This document shows, piece after piece, positions 25,620 to 31,583 of a stretch of DNA of 64,000 bases. Source of the stretch: Streptomyces wuyuanensis (GTDB lineage Bacteria; Actinomycetota; Actinomycetes; Streptomycetales; Streptomycetaceae). Position 1 is the stretch's first letter, and every line of letters begins with the position of its first letter. Under the pieces are notes generated by a model. That model made no database searches and had not been told where the DNA came from. It was given only the letters and a program-made list of their open reading frames with translations. Both the position numbers and the translations under genes were made by a program. The stretch lies in assembly GCF_900103455.1 (NCBI RefSeq), contig NZ_FNHI01000027.1, positions 1 through 64,000 of the forward strand. Direction: 5' to 3'.

Positions 25620-26570
25620 ATGACTGCGACCGAGATGCCCTCCTCCGTGACCGACGTCCCCTCCGACCCGGACGGTGTACCCGGCGCCGCCGAGGCCGCC
25701 GCCGAGCTCCACGACCCCGTCCTCGCCTGGTTCGACCAGCACGCCCGTGACCTGCCCTGGCGCCGCCCCGAGGCCGGTGCCTGGGGTGTGATGGTCAGTG
25801 AGTTCATGCTGCAGCAGACCCCCGTCAACCGGGTGCTCCCGGTGTACGAGCAGTGGCTGGCCCGCTGGCCCCGCCCCGCGGACCTGGCCGCCGAGGCTCC
25901 GGGCGAGGCCGTGCGCGCCTGGGGCCGCCTGGGCTACCCCCGCCGGGCGCTGCGGCTGCACGGAGCCGCGGTCGCGATAACGGAGCGGCACGGCGGTGAC
26001 GTACCCAGCGAGCACGCCCAGCTGCTCGCCCTGCCCGGAATCGGCGAGTACACGGCCGCTGCCGTGGCGTCGTTCGCGTACGGGCAGCGGCACCCGGTCC
26101 TGGACACCAACGTCCGCCGGGTGTTCGCCCGCGCCGTCACCGGCGTCCAGTACCCGCCGAACGCGACGACGGCGGCCGAGCGCAGGCTGGCGCGCGCGCT
26201 GCTGCCGGACGACGAGCCGAGGGCGGCCCGCTGGGCCGCCGCCTCCATGGAACTGGGCGCCCTCGTCTGCACGGCCCGCAACGAGGACTGCGGGCGCTGC
26301 CCCGTCGCCGGGCTGTGCGCCTGGCGCCTCGCCGGCAAGCCGGCGCACGACGGACCGCCCCGTCGCGGCCAGACCTACGCCGGCACGGACCGGCAGGTGC
26401 GCGGCAAGCTCCTCGCGGTGCTCCGGGAGGCCGTGCGGCCGGTGCCGCGCGCCGTGCTCGACCGGGTCTGGGACGAACCCGTCCAGCGGGCCCGCGCCCT
26501 GGACGGCCTGGTCTCGGACGGTTTGGTCGAGCCCCTGGAGAATGATCGGTTCCGGTTGCCTCTGACCTGA
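25620..26570 (+). CDS. mutY: A/G-specific adenine DNA glycosylase
   Basis: The 316-residue enzyme removes adenine mispaired with 8-oxoguanine or guanine in base-excision repair. It has the helix-hairpin-helix (LLALPGIGEYTAAAVASFA) with the following conserved Asp (VLDTNVRRV), and the 4Fe-4S loop CTARNEDCGRCPVAGLC (C-x6-C-x2-C-x5-C). The early catalytic segment FMLQQTPVNRVLPVYEQWL is present. A GGAGGTG site precedes ATG 25620. It is shorter than E. coli MutY, with a reduced C-terminal domain, as usual in actinobacteria. Confidence 0.95.
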   Translation: MTATEMPSSVTDVPSDPDGVPGAAEAAAELHDPVLAWFDQHARDLPWRRPEAGAWGVMVSEFMLQQTPVNRVLPVYEQWLARWPRPADLAAEAPGEAVRAWGRLGYPRRALRLHGAAVAITERHGGDVPSEHAQLLALPGIGEYTAAAVASFAYGQRHPVLDTNVRRVFARAVTGVQYPPNATTAAERRLARALLPDDEPRAARWAAASMELGALVCTARNEDCGRCPVAGLCAWRLAGKPAHDGPPRRGQTYAGTDRQVRGKLLAVLREAVRPVPRAVLDRVWDEPVQRARALDGLVSDGLVEPLENDRFRLPLT

Positions 26571-26741
26571 GAATCGGTGGCCGACCCCGCCTGTTACACA
26601 ACCGATGGACGGCCGTGCGTCCTCCGACGGCTTCTCCGCACAGCCTCGTGACAACTGCTCCGTAATTTCTTGTGGCGTAAGCGAGACCACGGAAACACAC
26701 GGCTTGTCACGGGGCTGGAACGGGGAACGGAGGCGGTTGGA

Positions 26742-27320
26742 ATGGCGCACGCAGAGGTGCTCGAGTTCGAGGAGTACGTCCGTACGCGGCAGGATGCACT
26801 GCTGCGCAGCGCACGACGGCTCGTCCCCGACCCGGTCGACGCCCAGGACCTGCTGCAGACCGCGCTGGTGCGCACCTACGGCCGCTGGGACGGCATAGCC
26901 GACAAGTCCCTCGCCGACGCCTATCTGCGCCGCGTCATGATCAACACGCGTACGGAGTGGTGGCGGGCCCGCAAGCTGGAAGAGGTCCCCACCGAGCAGC
27001 TGCCGGACGCCAGCGTCGAGGACGTCACCGAGCAGCACGCGGACCGGGCCCTGCTGATGGACGTCCTGAAGGTGCTCGCGCCCAAGCAGCGCAGCGTCGT
27101 CGTGCTGCGGCACTGGGAGCAGATGAGCACCGAGGAGACGGCCGCCGCGCTCGGCATGTCGACGGGTACCGTGAAGAGCACGCTGCACCGGGCGCTCGCC
27201 CGGCTCCGCCAGGAGCTGGAGAGCCGTGAGCTCAACGCCCGGACCCTGGAGCGTTCGGATCACGGGAACCACTCGCACGCACGGCGTGAGGAACGGGGGC
27301 AGGAGCGTTGCGCGGCCTGA
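26742..27320 (+). CDS. sigE: ECF sigma factor SigE (envelope stress)
   Basis: This 192-residue sigma factor recognises envelope-stress promoters. Region 2 (DALLRSARRLVPDPVDAQDLLQTALVRTYGRW...ADAYLRRVMINTRTEWWRARK) and region 4 (LKVLAPKQRSVVVLRHWEQMSTEETAAALGMSTGTVKSTLHRALARLRQEL) match SigE of S. coelicolor as remembered. It is followed by cseA, cseB and cseC in the known order. ATG 26742 lies behind ACGGAGGCGG. In S. coelicolor, CseC senses wall damage, phosphorylates CseB, and CseB activates the sigE promoter; the equivalent promoter should lie in the 171-bp gap after mutY. The end overlaps cseA by 13 bp. Confidence 0.95.
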   Translation: MAHAEVLEFEEYVRTRQDALLRSARRLVPDPVDAQDLLQTALVRTYGRWDGIADKSLADAYLRRVMINTRTEWWRARKLEEVPTEQLPDASVEDVTEQHADRALLMDVLKVLAPKQRSVVVLRHWEQMSTEETAAALGMSTGTVKSTLHRALARLRQELESRELNARTLERSDHGNHSHARREERGQERCAA

Positions 27321-28021
27321 TCGGAGGCGGCGGCCCCGGGGACGGGACCGGCCCGCGGGGCGGCCCCCCTCTCGGAGGGCTCCTGGGCCCATGGGCGGCG
27401 AGTGGCACGGCGATGGCCGGCCTCGCCGCCTTCGGGCTGCTCGCGGTGGGCTGCTCCACCGGCGGCATGGGCATCCGCGACGAGGGTCCGGCGCGTACGG
27501 ACCCGGTGGCGCAGTCCCCCTCGACGACGGCGCCGACCGCCACGACCTCTCCGCTGAGGAAGGTCGACGCGGTCGCCCTGCTGAAGAGCGACCCCAAGGT
27601 CAGCAAGCAGGTCAAGGCGGACCTGCGGCCCTGCGCGGCCGACGCCTACGCGATCGACACCTCGTACGGCAGCATCACGGACAACGCGACGGCGCCGGAC
27701 GTGGTGGTGAACCTGATGACGTGCGGGGATGCCGTGGGGATCGGTACGTATGTGTACCGGGCGACGGACGGGACGTACGAGAATGTCTTCGCGAAGGAGG
27801 AGCCCGCCGTCTACGCGACGATCGACCGCGGGGACCTCGTCGTCACACAGCAGGTGTACGCCAAGGACGACCCGGTCACCTACCCGTCGGGCGAGATCGT
27901 GACCACCTATCGCTGGTCGGGGACCAAGTTCACCGAGCACGACCGGGTGCAGAACGAGTACAGCCGGGTCGCCGGCGGTGAGGAAGAACCTCCGGCGACA
28001 CCGGCGCCGAGCGAGAACTGA
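27308..28021 (+). CDS. cseA: CseA, lipoprotein modulating SigE activation
   Basis: The 237-residue lipoprotein has a lipobox at LLAVGC, with the lipidated Cys near residue 49, after a long Gly-rich N-terminus. The mature part has a Thr/Pro-rich spacer and a folded domain with conserved Cys (DLRPCAADAYAIDTSYGSI, NLMTCGDAVGIGTYV). In S. coelicolor CseA sits on the outer face of the membrane and dampens sigE induction. The start appears to be TTG 27308, overlapping sigE by 13 bp. cseB begins 132 bp after its stop. Confidence 0.9.
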   Translation: MRGLIGGGGPGDGTGPRGGPPLGGLLGPWAASGTAMAGLAAFGLLAVGCSTGGMGIRDEGPARTDPVAQSPSTTAPTATTSPLRKVDAVALLKSDPKVSKQVKADLRPCAADAYAIDTSYGSITDNATAPDVVVNLMTCGDAVGIGTYVYRATDGTYENVFAKEEPAVYATIDRGDLVVTQQVYAKDDPVTYPSGEIVTTYRWSGTKFTEHDRVQNEYSRVAGGEEEPPATPAPSEN

Positions 28022-28153
28022 CCCGCTTGCCCGCCGCGCCGCCGAGTACCGGCCGTACGCCGAGGCGTACGGCCGGACCGCCCCCGGGCGCCACCCGGCA
28101 CCTGCCGGGAACGCAGACAACGATCGAGAGACGAGAGCCGAGAGAGCTGAGGG

Positions 28154-28849
28154 ATGGCCGAGACACATGTGCTGTTCGTCGAGGACGACGACGTCATCCG
28201 TGAGGCCACCCAGCTGGCGCTGGAGCGCGACGGCTTCGCGGTGACCGCGATGCCGGACGGACTGGCCGGTCTCGAGGCGTTCCGCGCCAACAAGCCGGAC
28301 ATCGCGCTGCTCGACGTGATGCTGCCCGGTCTCGACGGGGTCAGCCTCTGCCGCAGGATCCGGGACGAGTCGACCGTGCCCGTGATCATGCTGTCGGCGC
28401 GGGCGGACTCGATCGACGTGGTGCTCGGGCTGGAGGCGGGTGCCGACGACTACGTCACGAAGCCGTTCGACGGGGCCGTGCTGGTCGCCCGGATCCGAGC
28501 CGTGCTGCGCCGGTTCGGCCATGCGGGCGGGGTCACGGGCGACACCGACGCGCCCGGCGAGCGCGGCGTGCTGACCTTCGGCGACCTGGAGGTCGACACG
28601 GAGGGCATGGAGGTCCGCCGGGACGGCCGGCCGGTCGGGCTCACCCCCACGGAGATGCGGCTGCTGCTGGAGTTCTCCTCCGCGCCCGGGACTGTCCTCT
28701 CGCGCGACAAGCTGCTGGAACGCGTCTGGGACTACGGCTGGGGCGGGGACACCCGTGTCGTCGACGTCCACGTGCAGCGGCTCCGCACGAAGATCGGGCA
28801 GGACCGGATCGAGACGGTCCGCGGCTTCGGGTACAAGCTCAAGGCATGA
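28154..28849 (+). CDS. cseB: CseB, OmpR-family response regulator
   Basis: The 231-residue regulator has a receiver domain (about residues 1-118; acidic pocket FVEDDDVI, phospho-acceptor Asp in IALLDVMLPGLDG, Lys in DYVTKPFDG) and an OmpR-type winged helix (about 135-230; PTEMRLLLEFSSAPGTVLSRDKLLERVW, VVDVHVQRLRTKI, GFGYKL). In S. coelicolor CseB-phosphate activates sigE. The start ATG follows GAGCTGAGGG. The end overlaps cseC by ATGA (28846-28849), so kinase and regulator are coupled. Confidence 0.95.
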   Translation: MAETHVLFVEDDDVIREATQLALERDGFAVTAMPDGLAGLEAFRANKPDIALLDVMLPGLDGVSLCRRIRDESTVPVIMLSARADSIDVVLGLEAGADDYVTKPFDGAVLVARIRAVLRRFGHAGGVTGDTDAPGERGVLTFGDLEVDTEGMEVRRDGRPVGLTPTEMRLLLEFSSAPGTVLSRDKLLERVWDYGWGGDTRVVDVHVQRLRTKIGQDRIETVRGFGYKLKA

Positions 28850-30165
28850 GGAGACCGGCCCTGCGGACCGGTGTCCGCTGGAAGATCAGCATCGCGATCG
28901 CCGCGGTGGGTGCGCTGATCGCGTTCGCGCTGAGCCTGGTCGTGCACAACGCCGCCCGGGTGTCGATGCTGGAGACCTCGCGCGACCTGCAGATGAGCCG
29001 GCTGCTCTTCGCGCAGCGCATCTACGAGACCACCAAGCCGAGGACCGAGCCGAAGCTCGGCTCGAAGCTCAACGACCCGGAACTGCCCCGGCCGCTGCGG
29101 AGCCTGCTCGCCGACGGACGGCAGGCCACCTATGTGCAGGGGAAGGGCCCCGCGCCGGACATCTGGGCGGCCGTGCCGCTCGGCAACGGCGACGTGCTGT
29201 CCCTGCACAGCCGGATACCCGGCCGCAGTGCCGACATCATGAAGGACCTCGACCGCGCCCTCGTGATCGGTTCGGTGTCGGTCGTCTTCGGCGGCTGTGC
29301 GCTGGGCGTGCTCATCGGCGGGCAGCTGTCGCGCCGGCTCCGGAAGGCCGCGGCGGCGGCGGGCAAGGTGGCCCAGGGCAACACGGACGTACGGGTCCGG
29401 GAGGCCGTCGGCGGGGTCGTACGGGACGAGACCGACGAACTGGCGCGGGCGGTCGACGCCCTGACCGACGCCCTCAACGAGCGCATCGAGGCCGAACGCC
29501 GGGTCACCGCGGACATCGCGCACGAACTGCGCACACCGGTGACCGGTCTGGTGACGGCGGCGGAACTGCTGCCGCCCGGCCGCCCCACCGAGCTGGTTCG
29601 GGACCGGGCGCGGGCGATGCGCACCCTGGTCGAGGACGTGCTGGAGGTGGCGCGGCTGGACGGCGCGTCGGAGCGGGCCGAGCTCCAGGAGATCGCTCTG
29701 GGGGAGTTCGTCAGCCGCAGGGTCGCCGTGCTCGACCCCGGGGTGGTGATCAGCGTCGTGCACGAGTCGTGGGTCAGCACGGACCCGAGGCGGCTGGAGC
29801 GGATCCTGCTGAATCTGCTGACCAACGCCGCCAAGTACGGCAGGCCGCCGATCGAGGTCACCGTCGAGGGCCGGGTGGTCCGGGTCCGCGACCACGGTCC
29901 CGGCTTCCCGGAGGCGCTGCTGCGCGAGGGGCCGAGCCGGTTCCGCACCGGCGCGAGCGACCGGGCGGGGACGGGCCACGGTCTGGGCCTGACCATCGCC
30001 GCCGGGCAGGCCCGCGTCCTCGGCGCCCGGCTGACCTTCCGCAACGGGGCTCCCGAAGGCGTCGCGTCGCCGGGTGCGGCCGGAGGTGCGATCGCCGTCC
30101 TCTGGCTCCCGGAGCACGCGCCGACGAACACGGGCAGCTTTCGCCGGCCGGCATTCCCGGACTGA
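28846..30165 (+). CDS. cseC: CseC, sensor histidine kinase for envelope stress
   Basis: The 439-residue kinase has an N-terminal membrane helix (KISIAIAAVGALIAFALSLVV), an extracytoplasmic sensor region (about 35-140), a second helix (ALVIGSVSVVFGGCALGVLIGG), a HAMP linker, HisKA with the phospho-acceptor His in TADIAHELRTPVTGL, and HATPase boxes (LLNLLTNAAKYG, VRDHGPGFP, GTGHGLGLTIAAGQARVLG). In S. coelicolor it responds to wall-active antibiotics such as vancomycin and bacitracin. Coupled to cseB by ATGA. It ends the sigE operon. Confidence 0.94.
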   Translation: MRRPALRTGVRWKISIAIAAVGALIAFALSLVVHNAARVSMLETSRDLQMSRLLFAQRIYETTKPRTEPKLGSKLNDPELPRPLRSLLADGRQATYVQGKGPAPDIWAAVPLGNGDVLSLHSRIPGRSADIMKDLDRALVIGSVSVVFGGCALGVLIGGQLSRRLRKAAAAAGKVAQGNTDVRVREAVGGVVRDETDELARAVDALTDALNERIEAERRVTADIAHELRTPVTGLVTAAELLPPGRPTELVRDRARAMRTLVEDVLEVARLDGASERAELQEIALGEFVSRRVAVLDPGVVISVVHESWVSTDPRRLERILLNLLTNAAKYGRPPIEVTVEGRVVRVRDHGPGFPEALLREGPSRFRTGASDRAGTGHGLGLTIAAGQARVLGARLTFRNGAPEGVASPGAAGGAIAVLWLPEHAPTNTGSFRRPAFPD

Positions 30166-30244
30166 TCGTCCCGGGCCGGGCCTCGGCCGCCGCGGGCTGT
30201 GCCCGCACCCCCCTTTCGCCTGTCCGTCCGCCCGTCGTCGGCTC

Positions 30245-30445
30245 ATGGTCACGATGACCCGGCTGATCCAGGAGCCGGGCCTGGCCATGACCGACCGTGT
30301 GCGCTGCGTCAGCGCGCTCTTCACGATGCACGCCGGGATGTTCTTCATGCAGAACGTCGAAGGCGACCCCGAGGAGAAGCGTGAAGCCGTCCTCGAGGTC
30401 GCCATCGATCTGGTGTCGCAGGCGCATCACGGCCCGCGGGCGTGA
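30245..30445 (+). pseudogene. C-terminal remnant of a TetR-family regulator
   Basis: A frame of 66 residues (TRLIQEPGLAMTDRVRCVSALFTMHAGMFFMQNVEGDPEEKREAVLEVAIDLV) resembles the final helices of TetR C-terminal domains, which end in similar LFTLHAG and DPEE..REAVL segments. There is no DNA-binding domain: upstream the frame runs into the cseC 3' end. It is either a truncated regulator or a small protein using ATG 30245 or 30254. Decay is more likely since no ribosome binding site is visible. Confidence 0.55.
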
Positions 30446-30470
30446 GCCGTACCGCGCGAGGCGGGGAGCG

Positions 30471-31079
30471 TCAGATGGTGACGCCCTGCGCGCGCAGGAA
30501 GTTCGCCGGGTTCAGGGCCGAGCCGTAGTTGGGGGTGGTGCGGATCTCGAAGTGCAGGTGCGGGCCGGACGAGTTGCCGGTGTTGCCGGACAGGGCGATG
30601 AGCTTGCCCGCGTTCACGGTCTGGCCGACGTTCACGTTGATCTTCGACAGGTGCGCGTACTGCGAGTACTTGCCGTTGCCGTGCTTGATCACGATCGCGT
30701 TGCCGTAGGCGGAACCGTCACCGCCGCCGTTCGGGCCGGCCTTGACGACGACACCGCCGCTGGCGGCCTTGACCGGGGTACCGACCGGGACGGCGAAGTC
30801 CTGGCCGGAGTGCTTGTGGGACCACATGGCGCCGCCCTGGTTGAAGCTGGCGGTCAGGGTGTAGCCGGATACCGGCTTGACCCAGGCGTTGGCCTTGGCC
30901 TTCTTCGCCGCGACCGGCTTCGCCTCGGCGGCGGCCGGGGCGCTCTTGACCGTGTCGGCGGACGCGACGCCGGCACCGGCTCCGACGACCATCGCGGCGC
31001 CGAGTCCGGCAGCCACGACGGCACCACGGGTACGGAGCACGGACGGGCGGAAACGGGTGGGGGCGGTGCGCTTCGACAT
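30471..31079 (-). CDS. Secreted M23-family peptidase (LytM-like)
   Basis: The 202-residue protein has a cleavable signal peptide (basic MSKRTAPTRFRPSVLRTR, then VVAAGLGAAMVVGAGAGVASADT, cut after ASA) and a C-terminal M23 domain with the zinc ligands HSGQD and HLHFEIR plus SGNTGNSSGPHLHFE. M23 enzymes cut peptidoglycan cross-bridges. ATG 31079 is preceded by CCGGAGG at about 12 bases. The gene converges on the sigE-cseABC locus and is divergent from the NACHT gene. It could be a SigE target, but no clear SigE promoter was found upstream. Confidence 0.9.
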   Translation of the reverse strand: MSKRTAPTRFRPSVLRTRGAVVAAGLGAAMVVGAGAGVASADTVKSAPAAAEAKPVAAKKAKANAWVKPVSGYTLTASFNQGGAMWSHKHSGQDFAVPVGTPVKAASGGVVVKAGPNGGGDGSAYGNAIVIKHGNGKYSQYAHLSKINVNVGQTVNAGKLIALSGNTGNSSGPHLHFEIRTTPNYGSALNPANFLRAQGVTI

Positions 31080-31181
31080 GCGGGGAGAACCTCCGGGCTG
31101 TGGGACATGAAGCGACCCGATGGCTGAGCACCGGGGCAACACCTTGGTAACCCGCACCCCCAACTCGGCTCAAACACCCCA

Positions 31182-31202
31182 TCTACGACAACTCGTCGTA
31201 GA
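31182..31202. promoter_or_regulatory. Inverted repeat between M23 and NACHT genes
   Basis: TCTACGAC (31182-31189), AACTC, GTCGTAGA (31195-31202) is a perfect 8-bp dyad in the divergent intergenic region, about 103 bp upstream of the M23 start. It could be an operator or a hairpin in the leader; which one is not decided by the sequence. Confidence 0.5.
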
Positions 31203-31457
31203 CACGCCCCTGTGAGCGAGACCCTTGACGGAACCGAATCGCCCGTCCGGCATTGTCCGAAATCTACGGACGAAGGATGGTTTATTGGCACGTGGGGGCT
31301 GCGCATATGGGTTGTCCGGTCCCGCCCAGCGCGGCATCGGGTCCATACCGCCGGACGTCCCGCCCCCGGGGGGTCGAACACCCCGGAGCGCGGCCCGACA
31401 TCCCCACTAAGGCGCCTAGTAGGGTCGGAAACGCCTGTGCGCCTTGTCACGGCCGAT

Positions 31458-31496
31458 GGGACCTTGGGCCTTCCGTTTCGGGACCAAAGTCCCGTT
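31458..31496. promoter_or_regulatory. DosR/OsdR-like dormancy boxes upstream of NACHT gene
   Basis: TTCGGGACCAAAGTCCCGTT (31477-31496) matches 17 of 20 positions of the mycobacterial DosR box TTSGGGACTWWAGTCCCSAA, including both GGGAC/GTCCC arms. A degenerate copy, GGGACCTTGGGCC, lies at 31458-31470, about 22 bp upstream; tandem boxes are typical for DosR. OsdR of S. coelicolor is the known Streptomyces relative. A -10-like TAGGGT lies upstream at 31420-31425, so the boxes may lie downstream of one promoter. The dyad could also act as an RNA hairpin. Confidence 0.55.
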
Positions 31497-31546
31497 AGGG
31501 GCAGGCGCCAACCGACTCCGGGCAGTACGCCCGAAGCGCCAGGTTT

Positions 31547-31563
31547 GAGGGGATACGCCCCTC
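31547..31563 (+). promoter_or_regulatory. Hairpin in the leader of the NACHT gene
   Basis: GAGGGG (31547-31552), ATACG, CCCCTC (31558-31563) is a perfect 6-bp stem ending about ten bases before the GGGGGAGAG ribosome binding site. It may influence translation initiation; role not known. The rest of 31203-31583 is leader and promoter sequence without a gene. Confidence 0.4.
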
Positions 31564-31583
31564 TGGACACGGGGGAGAGTCCG

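Noticed and set aside
31080..31181. Possible ydaO-type c-di-AMP riboswitch upstream of the M23 peptidase
   Set aside because: Such switches precede some Streptomyces wall-hydrolase genes, but the conserved ydaO sequence blocks could not be found here by eye.
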